Positions 47,131 to 57,938 of a DNA stretch of 64,000 nucleotides are shown here, piece after piece; within the stretch, counting starts at the first letter, position 1, and every line of letters begins with the position of its first letter. Source of the DNA: Anthoceros angustus (Eukaryota; Streptophyta; Anthocerotopsida; Anthocerotales; Anthocerotaceae); contig MU008154.1 of assembly GCA_010909165.1 (NCBI GenBank), forward strand, positions 1,353,478 through 1,417,477, in the 5' to 3' direction. The notes under the pieces are model-generated. The model was not told the origin of the DNA. It made no database searches and saw nothing but the letters and a program-made list of their open reading frames with translations. The position numbers and the translations under genes are program-made.

Positions 47131-47620
47131 CCCATGCATCCGAGCCCAAAAGAAGACCTAATGTGCCCACCGTCCGTACAAATGCCGGACATACATTTGT
47201 ACCAAGTGGTCAGATGATCAGCACTTATGCTCCAAAGAGACCTAATGTGCCCACCGTCCGCACTTATACTCCAAAGAGGTGCAATACACGGTTTGGAGAG
47301 GTTGCGTCAATACTTGTGTAGGCAAAACACTTTCGTTCAAGTTGCTTGTGCACACTTGCCACCGCACCAACACTCACATCAATTCTCTTTTCAAACCCCG
47401 TGATTGAGCAATCCAGACGGCGGGCATACCTGTCGACTCGGCCCCTCCGTGTCGAGATAAGCGCACTTAGATCTCGCAGATTAGGCTCAGCAGAATTGGA
47501 CAAGGTAAAGGATGGTGAGGCCTCCTCAACCCTTCTTGATCAAACTCTTCGTAGCTTACATTTCTTCTTGTCAAGTCCGCATCGCTTTCAACCTTAATCT
47601 ATCCATGGGTGGCACATGGA
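47131..47620 (-). pseudogene. Possible gag/leader remnant of the Ty3 element
   Basis: A minus-strand frame at 47503-47264 (LRDLSALISTRRGRVDRYAR, ITGFEKRIDVSVGAVASVHK) is protein-like but unrecognised. Its position upstream of the methyltransferase suggests gag. Two copies of agacctaatgtgcccaccgt (47154 and 47239) lie between it and the methyltransferase frame. No primer-binding site was found. Confidence 0.3.
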
Positions 47621-48260
47621 GCAAGTCGATCTTAAATTCAAAATCTCCGCAAAGCTTGGCTATAGTTCGCTCGAACACCTAGCCGCGCCATACCGTAGCT
47701 ACGGTATAGACAGTCCTCCTTCGAGCCTCACCGAAATACTCACCATTTGGTCAAAACCCCATAGGGCGACCCTCTTTCTTCTTCTCACCGGCTCACTAGG
47801 GGCAGTGCATGCTCTCTTATACTTGTGTTCGATCGCATCCGATGCTTTCATTACTCAAGGACAAATCATCTATTCTATTTATTTTCTTACTTCTCTGCAA
47901 AACATTGTAAAACATTGTCGACTTCAAAAGGTTGGCCATTACAAACCACCATCATACATGTCAAATTTTGGAAAATGTAGCTCATATAGAGACCAATGCC
48001 CATGCATCTATACGTGCATCAAACTCGAATAAGCCGGACATTTGGCGCACCAATCAAAAAGATCCAGCTGCAAGTCATCAGTAGGGGCATATACAGTAAG
48101 GGCCAAAAAGGTTTTACATGTTGTATACAAAGCGAATGTGGGAACATAACATCAACCAACAAATGATTTTCAAAAATAATATTCATGACTTTACTCCTAG
48201 ATACCGGGATGATTTACAAATTTTTCAAACCACTAAAAATCAACACTCCATCTTGGTACT
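47621..48260. other. Unassigned stretch
   Basis: A 138-codon plus ORF (47616-48032) shows no known domain; nothing else seen. Confidence 0.35.
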
Positions 48261-48281
48261 GATCCGCCTCTAGGTTGCTAA

Positions 48282-49264
48282 CTAGTGGAGTTGTGACAAA
48301 ACGTGAAGGAGCATTTTCCGAGCGTCCCCCTTCGATGTGGGCATCGAATTTATCTTCAGCAGAATAGAAGTGGAGAGGAGTTGGAAGATTGTTGTCATCG
48401 CTGAGTCGGAAATCTTGAAGCGCTCTTGCAGAGTTAGGAAGGCCAGTGCACTAGATAACCGTGTGTGATGAGACTCATCCGGCGCTAAAACAGTCCACAA
48501 GGGCTTGCTTGCTTTCGATTCCAAGCCGGCCTGGGCATCCTGCGGCACACCGGCCATGAACTGCCGAATGGCCTCTGCCAAGCGGTCAGCATCCCCAATT
48601 TCCTGAACCATGCTCACACCCCTGGCGACGCAAGCATCGGAATGGCCTCGTCTTCTATCATTTGCGTACCCGGGTTTGTGGGAACATGTTGAGGTGAATT
48701 GGGGCAGGAGGCGGCGTCAAGGGCTGCAGGTGCAACTTGCGGGAAGGCCGGGTCAGCATCGGGCATCGGGCATCGGGCATCGGGCATCGGGCATCGAGGG
48801 GTAGATGTGTGCATGTGTAGAGTGGAGGTCACCGTCGTCTGGCCGCACCTGCAGCACAGAAGATGGGTGGTGAGGAGCTCATCCATCCAGTCAAACAAGC
48901 CCCACACATCTGCCACAATTTCCAAAAAACAGTGATGGTGCCTAACCTCCATGAGGAGCCGCACCCAAGATCTCTCATGTCGCGCTGCAATGTCCGCATG
49001 AATTGGGCGAGTGTTTTCCGCGCATTGAGGGCATTGGCATAGCACTCGAGGGATCTGCCAATTTGAGCAAGGGAGATCCATGGGCTGCCGACGAGGGTTC
49101 CGCATCACGTTTGGTCTGAGGGTATGGACCAGTGAAGTAATTGGAGCTGTCGAGAAAGCCGTTGGATTTTTTGACGGTCCGTTGGCAGACCCCAACGGAT
49201 AACCTGGAGTCATGCACCCGGCGGAGAGGGGAGAGGGGTTTGATAGATGACGGTACATGTGCAA
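48282..49264 (-). pseudogene. CACTA transposase (TNP2/Transposase_21-like) N-terminal fragment
   Basis: Two overlapping minus frames. The upstream one (49264-48614) has a Cys-rich IPRVLCQCPQCAENTRPIHA followed by a His-containing HADIAARHERSW. The downstream one (48617-48282) has LTLQERFKISDSAMTTIFQL, LLSTSIL and SMPTSKGDARKML. These resemble the start of En/Spm TNP2 proteins, where a Cys-rich N-terminus precedes a block ending lP.Sy.eakk.l. The frames are joined by a shift near 48615 and the protein breaks off near 48282, before the catalytic domain. Confidence 0.45.
48756..48799. repeat. Heptanucleotide microsatellite (gggcatc)n
   Basis: Six consecutive copies of gggcatc lie inside the CACTA-transposase-like frame, giving a short repeated peptide (CPMPDAR) on the minus strand. 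Confidence 0.93.
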
Positions 49265-49502
49265 GCCAGGCCAGACGTTGGTGGCACATGCTGCCGGGTC
49301 AGTGTTGCACGGTTCCGCCCGTCGGTCTAAACAAGCGCGTTGGGCAGACCAACGGGTGCACGGTAACCAAACTTCGGTTGGCAGGCAGGTTGGGTAACCC
49401 TCCGATAAGCGTAGTTGGGAAGGACGACATTAAGACGAAAGTGCACCACATCATATTGGATGAATGACGACCCAAGGTAATTGTCTTAACCGCCCAGTAC
49501 TG
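49265..49502. other. Spacer
   Basis: No gene; several runs of gttggcagac/gttgggcagac words (near 49182, 49339 and 49377) indicate short local repeats. Confidence 0.4.
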
Positions 49503-51435
49503 TCATATTTAAATGATGAAAATCACCCGTCATAGGGATTGTCTTATATGGATTGTCATATTCGACTGCATTTTGTAGTAGTGAGTCCATTGTGCAGACT
49601 CTGGCCTCCCACAACTCCCAACAACACAGCATGTCCACCACAACTACATAGATGAAACACGAAGAATGAAAGACCAACTGAGACATATCAAGGAAGTGAG
49701 TGATATGCTTGGTAGCGTCTTTGGAGCCATTCTCAACCATTTTGTGTCCTTTGTGTTTGATGAGGCGCAAAGCAAGCTCAGGCGCACAATCTTGTCCTTG
49801 ACATACCACGAAACAATGTCATTCCGTGTCTTCCTAACGCACCACCGCGTGACCACAATTCACCATGTTGATGCCCTTGCGAGAGTTTAGTGCACGATAT
49901 AGCCTCCCTCGAGCTCCTGCTCTGTAGAGGCGGTGAGGAAACGAGATGGCTCTCATGGATGTCCTCCTACGGTGATGTTGAATAGTGTGTTCCTGGCCCT
50001 CAGGTGGTCTCCAAATTGCACACCCTTTAGACTTGTACATGCATCCGTCACATTCTTCAATATCAAGGCTACAAAGTGGCTATCCTTTGATCTGTTCAAT
50101 ATTTGAATGGTACTCCTTTATGAGGGCAAGTGGCCAAAAGTGCCAAGATGTCCTTCCCGCATGATGATGTGTACGCAGAAGTGAGTGACAAAAAATGTTG
50201 CCCAAGTCGGCAAGCTACTCGTTGTTTTGCACGGAGAGAGCACTCTCGACTCCCCCTGGAGGCAGAATAGCTCACTCCACTTTCGGGGCGTTATGTCGGC
50301 GGGTTTGCACAGCCACCACCCTCATGTCATCCCTCCCCTTGAGGGCATCTAGCCCTTGTTGTTCATCCTCCTCGATAACTTCTTTGGATGTTTTGCATTG
50401 CGGTTGTTTAGGCCTGCCTTTCCCTCGGCCAGCCACCGACCCATGCTCACCCTTTGGTGGCGGGCGACCACAACACCATCATCGGCGTACCTCGCATACT
50501 ACCTCCATGACTCTACACTTTACCAAAAAAGCTTGAGTTTAGCTGTGAACATGAAAAATCAAGACCCAACATGTAAGAGCGACGCAAGCTTGCAGGCATG
50601 CGACGCAAATTACCACAATGTCGGCAATGAAATCTAGTCCCGGACCACACACCGCAGCAACAATAACATGGGGCCTTGACCTAGGCAAGCAGTGAAAACA
50701 ACACAACTCTTGAATCTGCGGAGGCCTCTTGTGGGAGAAGCGGTAACCAAGAGGAAGCGCAACAAATTCCCACTACGGCGACGCCGAGCCAACCAATACA
50801 CGGCAATATCAACGAGCGTAATAGCACCAACATCTGGCGAACCTAGCATCTCGCATCCACCACTAGATCAGCAACAGCTCATCATCCATAGGTGCACTAG
50901 CATCAACATCCATCCTGCCAAAACCTGGCAGTCTCCTTCACTCAATGAGCAAATCTGGCTGGATGCTGGTTTGGTTGCAACATAGTTTGACCACAGCGGA
51001 GAGCAACCACGCCTTGGGTTCTTGAGTGTTATCACCCACGAGTTCCCTCCTTCTCCACATCGGACAAATGGCAGTGCACAGTGCCTCATGTAGCGACCTT
51101 CGCTAGAGCGTGAGTTCCCAACCACGATTTCCTCGGCCTTGGCGGTTCTCGAGGTTGACTCGTTAATACGAGTTGAGCGATGGTAATCAACCCGATCCAC
51201 CGGGTAAATAATTCAATTCAAATTCCCGCCATAAGGTGGCGGGCCACTGGCAGTTCATCCCACAATTGTGGCTAAACGAACTTTGTCGTGGACAAACCGT
51301 ATAAGGCGAAACGGTTGTTTATGTGAAATGGATATTATAATAATCTATATATTTTCATAAATTAACCCCAAATAAAACAACTCTTGTACTATAAGCTCTA
51401 AAAAGTTAGATACATCCGAGGGCGAAATGAATTAC
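49503..51435 (-). mobile_element. 1.95-kb direct repeat, copy A, with broken transposase-like ORF
   Basis: Repeated directly as copy B (51436-53445); both begin near tttaaatgatgaaaatcacc and end near tagatacatccgag. On the minus strand at about 50270-49560 lie fragments of the ORF that is better kept in copy B (RKTRNDIVS, SSNTKDTKWLRMAPKT), here split over several frames by short indels. No terminal inverted repeats were identified. Confidence 0.6.
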
Positions 51436-53445
51436 ATATATTTAAATGATGAAAATCACCCGTCATAGGGATTGTCTTATATGGATTGTCATATTCGACT
51501 GCATTTTGTAGTAGTGAGTCCATTGTGCAGACTCTGGCCTCCCACAACTCCCAACAACACAGCATGTCCACCACAACTACATAGATGAAACACGAAGAAT
51601 GAAAGACCAACCTGAGACATATCAAGGAAGTGAGTGATATGCTTGGTAAACGTCTTTGGAGCCATTCTCAACCATTTTGTGTCCTTTGTGTTTGATGAGG
51701 GGCGCAAAGCAAGCTCCCAGAACTGCACAATGCTGTCCTTGACATACCCTGAAACAATGTCATTCCGTGTCTTCCTAACTGCACCACACCGTGACCACAA
51801 TTCACCATGTTGATGCCCTTGCCGAGAGTTTAGTGCACGATATAGCTGCCTCCTACTGACTCCTATCTGCCGAGACAGTGAGGAAACCAGATGGCTCTCA
51901 TGGATGTCCTCTGTCAGACTGATGTTGAATAGTGTGTTCCTGGCCCTCAGGTGGTCTCCAAATTGCACACCCTTTAGACTTGTACATGCATCCGTCACAT
52001 TCTTCAATATCAAGGCTACAAAGTGGCTATCCTTTGCAGTCTGTTCAATATTTGAATGGTACTCCTTTAGCAAGGGCAAGTGGCCAAAAAGTGCCAAGAT
52101 GTCCTTCCTGCATGATGATGTGTACGCAGAAGTGAGTGACAAAAAATGTTGCCCAAGTCGGCAAGCTACTCGTTGTTTTGCACGGAGAGAGCACTCTCGA
52201 CTCCCCCTGGAGGCAGAATAGCTCACTGCTCAGCTCTCCACTTTCAGACGCGTTATGTCGACGACCGTTTTGCCTGGCCACCACCCTCATGTCTGTCCTC
52301 CCCTTCGAGGGCATCTAGCCCTTGTTGTTCATCTTCCTCCTCGATAACTTCTTTGGATGTTTTGCATTGCGGTTGTTTAGCTGCCTTTCCCTCCGACGCT
52401 TACGGCCCATGCTCACCGTGGCTTCTTTGGTGAGGCGAACCACAACACCATCATCGGCGTACCTCGCATACTACCTCCATGACTCTACACTTTACCAAAA
52501 AGCTTGAGTTTACTGTGAACATGAAAATCAAGACCAACATGTAAGAGCGCAAGCTTGCAGGCATGCGACGCAAATTACCACAATGTCAGCAATGAAATCT
52601 AGTCCCAGACCACACCGCACAGGAGCAACAATAACATGGGGCCGCGGCCCTAGGCAAACGTAGAAAACAACACAACTCTTGAATCTGCGGAGGCCTCTTG
52701 TGGGAGAGCAGTAACCAAGAGGAAGAGCGCAACAAATTCCGCACTACCAGCAGCATCGGGAGCCAACCAATAACACCAGCAGCCAATATCAGCAGAAGCG
52801 TAATAGCACCAACATCCTGTAGCGAACCTAGCATCTCGCATCCACCACTAGATCAGCAACAGCTCATCATCCATAGGTGCACTAGCATCAACATCCATCC
52901 GCCCATGCCAAAACCTGGCAGTCTCCTTCACTCCAATGAGCAAATCTGGCTGGATGCTGGTTTGGTTGCAACATAGTTTGACCACCGCGGAGAGCAACCA
53001 CGCCAGGTTCTTAGTGTTATCACCCACGAGTTCCTGCTCCTTCTCCACATCGGACAAATGACAAGTGCACAGGTCTGCTCATGGCAACGACCTTCGCTAG
53101 AGCGTGAGTTCCCAACCACTGATTTCCTCGGCCTTGGCGGTTCTCAGAGGTTGACTCGTTAATGCCAGAGTTGAGCGATGGTAATCAACCCGATCCACTG
53201 GGTAAATAATTCAATTCAAATTCCCGCCATAAGCTGACGGGCCCTGGCCGGTTCATCACAATTGTGGCTAAACGAACTTTGTATCTGTGGACAAACCCGT
53301 ATAAGAGAACTGAACAGTTGTTTATGTGAAATGGATATTATAATAATCTATATATTTTCATAAATTAACCCCAAATAAAACAACTCTTGTACTATAAGCT
53401 CTAAAAAAGTTAGATACATCCGAGACGAAATGAATTACATATATT
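51436..53445 (-). mobile_element. 1.95-kb direct repeat, copy B, with transposase-like ORF
   Basis: The minus frame 52226-51489 (245 codons) contains QIGVSRRQLYRALNSRQG, RKTRNDIVSGYVKDSIVQFW and SNTKDTKWLRMAPKTFTKHI. From memory this resembles an uncharacterised transposon protein common in algae and early land plants, with a helix-turn-helix-like start, then R+TR.D..s..v...v..fW and SpN.kD..rkr.g.k.y..H.thyl. The rest of the unit (52590-53120) has no recognised product. Both copies end in AT-rich sequence. Confidence 0.5.
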
Positions 53446-53868
53446 TATATGATCATAGAGAGGACAAATTAAGAGTGTTTCTTCCGTTCTCCTACCCTAA
53501 TTCATAGCTAAGGCAAGATTCACTAATCTAATGAATCGCAGAGAATATCTACAATATTCTTATAGCCGACTAGCTTGTATATGCAATCAGCTATATCTAT
53601 CAATCACCCTATATACGAGAGCTTTAGCATGACAACATAACTTTAGCCGGTTTTCTTTTTCTTTAATTGCCCATAAATAAAAGGTTATTATTGAAGGTTT
53701 GTTAAAGATTTTATATTAAAATTATTTTAATATAGAATAGTTCCTATGTCCTAAAGGCTCAATTTTATCTTTTTGAACTGTTAAGGGTTAACTAGCTGAT
53801 GGATGCACAATTATTGGAGTATACTATAGAGTTTGCATAGCTATGTGCAACAATTGTTGCACAACTAT
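53446..53868. other. AT-rich 3' flank of the DUF760 gene
   Basis: No ORF or element. Likely contains the 3' UTR and terminator of the minus-strand gene ending at 53869. Confidence 0.55.
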
Positions 53869-55367
53869 TCAACCTTGGTTTGTGGTGAGGGGATAGTGCG
53901 CATAGATATAACTCTCCACATCCCACAAGAAGCTACCAAATGCAACAGCCTCCATCAGCAGTCTTCTTTGCGTAAAGTAGTACAAACTGAGATAATCATC
54001 CTTCCCGATTATCAGCTTCCCATCTGGTCCAACCTTGACATCAAGCTCGCCAAACAGAGCGTCAACTTGCCTCTTTATCAAATCGAGACTCTCCTTGGTC
54101 CTCACGGTGGCAGCTCTATGGAGAGATTCCGCATTGAATGACATAATATACGATCTCAACTTGCAAGAGTACCCTTGGAATGCCAAAATGCCTTTGGCAC
54201 GAGCTGACAAATTATGCCACGCCATGTTTTGCATATCCTGAACTAGCTGGGCTGCCAGCTGGTCACCTTTAGTCAAAGGGTGTTGGTTGCCAAGGGTTTG
54301 CCTAGAATCCGCAGCTTGAGCAAAATAGGGCGTCGGCATCTTCATCCAGCTCTTCTCAAGCTGGTATCTTTGATCCACCCGCCTCAAGAAGTAGCCAAAC
54401 AAGATGGAGGTGGCATACACCTTGCCATATGATAGCTTGCTAATCGTATTCGGGATGTGTTGATTCACCCAATCGGACGATTCATCCCCTTTTATCACGT
54501 AGTATAAATGCTCTTTCACCATCTCAAGGGCTTCAGCCGAGTGCATGCACTCCAACTCGTTCACCATATGGGGCCCCAAGTGCACCAACACAGGTTCCTC
54601 TCCCACCTGCTGCGGCAGCTTCGTCACCATAGGCAACTCGCATTCTAGAAACTTCTCTACCACCAACGCGTACATCGTCTCCTCAATAGCTTGCCTCCTT
54701 CGATTAGTACGCTCAACATCTGCAATGCTCCTGCTAAACAAAACAAATAACTCACACCCTCAGTACCCCGCTCCAACAACCCCAAAATCCACGAAACAAG
54801 CAACACATTTTCACTGCAGACTCACTTGCACAACAGTAGTTCTGTTCGAAATGGGCTGGCGTCCTGCGAAGAAGCGGCATCCCTCTCCATGGCTAGATGC
54901 TCCAGCTGAGAATCCACAGCAACACGGAGCAGATGCGGGCACTTTTCCAACAACATGAGAAGGAACTGGCCGATGTTAGAGCTCGGCATTAGAGGCGCAA
55001 CAGACTTCTTATCCTCCTCCTCCTCTGCCCCTGGCCCTCCACTGGTGGCCACACTCATGACACTCCTCGATTTGGCCAAGCCTTTGCTCTTCTTCCCAAC
55101 GGGGACTCCAAATAACCTCTTTGTCTGCACATCTCAAACAAACCCAACTAACCAAATGAGTACATTCACACTCCACCACATCCATTTTCAACTCTAAGAC
55201 TCGATTGCCATCCACCTCACCTTGATCCCTGCCACGAAGAGCCTAGAGAAGCTTGCAGGCGCGAGCTTGGGCATGGACACCCGAGATGAGCCATTGGCTT
55301 GAAGCATAGAATTGGTCCCAAAAGCTGGCCCCACCTTCACAATAGCAACCATACGCAGGGCAGCCAT
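53869..55367 (-). CDS. DUF760 family protein (MEB5-like, UV-B-responsive type), 3 exons
   Basis: Exons (minus): 55367-55221, 55124-54826, 54733-53869. They join in phase to 436 aa. The first about 75 residues are rich in Ser, Ala and basic residues (MAALRMVAIVKVGPAFGTNS start) and look like a plastid transit peptide. The DUF760 region has IGQFLLMLLEKCPHLLRVAV, RRRQAIEETMYALVVEKFLE, HSAEALEMVKEHLYYVIKG, KVYATSILFGYFLRRVDQRY, LRSYIMSFNAESLHRAATVR and LLMEAVAFGSFLWDVESYIY. Arabidopsis relatives include At3g17800 and At1g48450, annotated as up-regulated under UV-B and predicted plastidial; the biochemical role is unknown. All splice sites are canonical and there is no lesion, so I consider it an expressed gene isolated among repeats. 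Confidence 0.93.
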
Positions 55368-56125
55368 GACCGTGCACATCAATCTAGTAGAACCTCAGTG
55401 GTGGAGACTGTGGACAGAATTCATAACGCGTATTGTACATGGTAGGAGGAAAGAGAAAGGGGAGATGTATGTGGCATGGACTCACACCAACCACCAGCAT
55501 GTGCAGCAATGTTCGCCATAGGTTTGAGGACACAACTTTTCCCCTTTCATAAGTAGTTAAACAAGTAATTTATAAGCTCTCTTCTTCACATGTTCTTAAG
55601 ACCTACCTTCTTGGCTATTATATAAGGGGAGTCTGCACCCTAATAAGCAGTGTATTATAATATAGAATCTTCATAATTAATATCACAGTAATCCTAGAAT
55701 AGTATATTCTTTTTATGGTGAATAGATCGCATATTTAATTTCCACTTATTTTAGGGACCCGCGACCGCTCTTACAACAATGGAGATAACTGACCAGGAAT
55801 TGCTTTACCATTTACATACTTGATTATAACTATTTTTCATCTTTAGTTTCTAATATAAAAACCACGCTATAGTGGATTATAACTAGTTTTGGACTATATA
55901 GGTGTCGGCTTGTGGTTTTATATATGACCTTTCGTTATACATACCAACCATTTCTTCCTCTTCTTCTTTAGTAATATAAGCATTCACAATAAGTCCGATT
56001 TTTTCCATGAAATGCATAACTATTTACAATAATTCTTGTTTCTTCATGAACGCACATTTTAGATGTTTGGTGAACAACTTGACTTTCCATAATTTTGCAA
56101 GTACCTTTAGTAAATTTTTAAGAGA
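55368..56125. other. Upstream region of the DUF760 gene, AT-rich
   Basis: No coding signal beyond short ORFs. 55600-56100 is strongly AT-rich. It should hold the DUF760 promoter on the minus strand; no clear TATA could be singled out. Confidence 0.5.
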
Positions 56126-56395
56126 AGAAGATTGCCTACCTTGTTCTCTTGAATCAAAAGTTCTAACCCTAATTAGATTCGAATCTCAATCAAAATTCTA
56201 ATTCCAATCTAATTTGAATCGAAACATAGAAGAAATATTAGGCCAAGAGGTGGAGAATGGGTTGATGGGAAAAGATATGTACATTTGCAAGTACCTTCTA
56301 TAATTTAGAGAAGAAGGTTGCCAAACTTGTTCTCTTGAATCAAAATCCAAACCCTAATTAGATTCAAATTTTAATCAAAATTCTAATTCGAATAT
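56126..56395. repeat. AT-rich direct repeat, about 178-bp spacing
   Basis: The block at 56126-56205 (ttgttctcttgaatcaaaag, aaccctaattagattcgaat) recurs at 56305-56390 with few changes. Part is an internally repetitive attcaaat/attcgaat alternation. No coding signal. Confidence 0.8.
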
Positions 56396-56399
56396 GTGC

Positions 56400-56720
56400 A
56401 CACACACCAGCGGGGATAAGAACTCCGTAGTTAAGTAACCCGCGGACGGATCAGTATCAGAATGGAGTGTTGTCCCCTTGGTAGTTTGAAAATTTTGGAA
56501 GATGAGATGATGTTCCCTTGGTAGCTTGAAAAAATTGTAGGATGGGGTGCTTCCCCCTTGGCAGTTTGGAAAATTTTTAAATCAACCTAGTATCTGCGTA
56601 TGTTAGCCTCCATCGTGTGAGGTCTCAAGTGCAAGATGAAGTATTGTCCCTTTGGTAGTTTGAAAAATTTGTAAGATGGGGTGTTACCCCCCTGGTAGTT
56701 TGGAAACTGTGTAATGGGCC
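56400..56720 (+). repeat. 5S-rRNA-like sequence followed by repeated 3'-end fragments
   Basis: From about 56406 the order accagcggggataagaactc, cgtagttaag, ggatcagtatcagaatggag and ccccttggtagtttg follows the 3' two-thirds of plant 5S rRNA (accagc, atcagaactccgaagttaag, gtagtactaggatgggtgac, cccctgggaagt). The last part (gatggggtg ... cccttggtagtttg) recurs about four more times to 56706 at 40-130 bp intervals. It is too diverged and incomplete to be a 5S gene. 5S-derived heads occur in Cassandra TRIM LTRs and in some SINEs. Confidence 0.5.
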
Positions 56721-56736
56721 ATCTCACATTTTAGAC

Positions 56737-57785
56737 TTGTATAAAACTTTATTTGATTTGATTACTAATAATCAACCTTTGAAATGGTTGATAACAAGTG
56801 AAAAACTCATTGGGAAACTAGCCATATGGGCATTAATTATCCAAGAGTATAATTTCACAATTGAACATAGGGCACGTATTAATCACACTAATGCATATGT
56901 TTTATCCAGAAATCCATTAATTAACATTGATCTAGGAATCCATTAATTAACAGTGATGACTCAATTGGGGCAAGGCAAGATTTTGATGAGGAAAGTAGCA
57001 TGAATGTACACATGGTAATATCTAGATGGTCCCCTAGTGCATATTTGTTGATTTAGTGGAGACATCAAATGTAGATGTTCATGTAGACATTCGGGATGAT
57101 TAAAACACATTAGAGAGGGTTGAAACTGGTGACAATAAAATGCTCTAACTTTGAAGGAACATGACAAAGTATCAAAAAGAAGTAGAAGATATAAATGGGC
57201 AGATGATAAATTACTCTTTGTGGATAATATGAAAGTAGTACCAAAACCACATGTCAGGGTAGCATTCACACGCAAAACTCATGAAGACATGAGACATTTT
57301 GGTACAAAAAAGACTCTTATTTTGCTTATGAATAATTGTTATTTGAAGGGAATGATGAATGTGGTTGATTTAATGGTATCAACATGTGAAGTTTGTGATA
57401 GAGTTAAAGCAAGCTTCTCCAATAAAACAACTAAATTACATCCTTTACCAATAAGAGGTATGTTCTATAGATGGAGGTTGAATTTAGCAGGTAAATTACC
57501 AACAACAAGAAGAGGGTACAAATATGTTTTGGTAATGATTGAACATTTTTCCAAATGGATTTTCTTACTACCATTATGGGATAAGAAATCTGGTGAAATT
57601 AGTGAAGCATTTCTCAATCATGTTCTGAGTGTGTTTGGAGCATGTGCAGAAGTCCTAACAGATCAAAGAACATAATTCATGGGAGAATTTGATGATCTTT
57701 TGAATCAATACTCAATTGATGCCCTAGAGATGTCGTCGCGGGCCTGCTAGGAGCGCGTCCAGTGTTTTCTAGCTTCTCAAGCCGG
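56737..57785 (+). pseudogene. Second Ty3/gypsy pol fragment (RNase H end and integrase)
   Basis: 56758-56925 encodes the RNase H end (NQPLKWLITSEKLIGKLAIW, IIQEYNFTIEHRARINHTNA, LSRNP). After a short linker, 57151-57675 encodes the HHCC region (HEDMRHFGTKKTLILLMNN, STCEVCDRVKA) and the integrase start (LHPLPIRGMFYRWRLNLAGK, IEHFSKWIFLLPLWDKKS, CAEVLTDQ). A TAA follows DQRT at 57673, and the frame then decays (SSRAC, stop, ERVQCF) by about 57785. The AT-rich codon use and opposite strand mark it as a different element from the one at 38-47 kb. No LTRs seen. Confidence 0.85.
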
Positions 57786-57938
57786 AATAGTTTGGACACA
57801 GAGTGTGCTTGAGAGTTGTGTGTGAGCAGCATTTGATTTCAGATTTCGTGTGCAATAGCAGCAGCAGCAAACTGTCTGCTTGCATCCCGGTTGCAGTGTG
57901 CGGTCTATTTTCTTTTACTCACAGTAGTTGGTGGCAGC

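Larger units (their letters stand above)
38198..47510 (-). mobile_element. Decayed Ty3/gypsy retrotransposon with methyltransferase and PHD domains
   Basis: Minus-strand order from 5' to 3': possible gag remnant (47503-47264), C5 DNA methyltransferase in one frame with the N-terminal part of reverse transcriptase (about 47130-45434), CACTA insertion (45376-40996), RT core with YIDD (40995-40333), RNase H (about 40360-39900), integrase zinc-binding region (about 39620-39500), and integrase core plus GPY/F module and PHD finger (39504-38311). The RT-RNH-IN order and the GPY/F module are those of Ty3/gypsy elements. I see no aspartic protease motif. The element carries several frameshifts and stops and cannot be active as it stands. 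Confidence 0.85.

Noticed and set aside
37381-48050. Pair of LTRs bounding the Ty3 element
   Set aside because: I compared 37,200-38,200 with 47,100-48,100 by eye and found no shared long words; only a polypurine-like tract at 38,199-38,210 remains as weak evidence.
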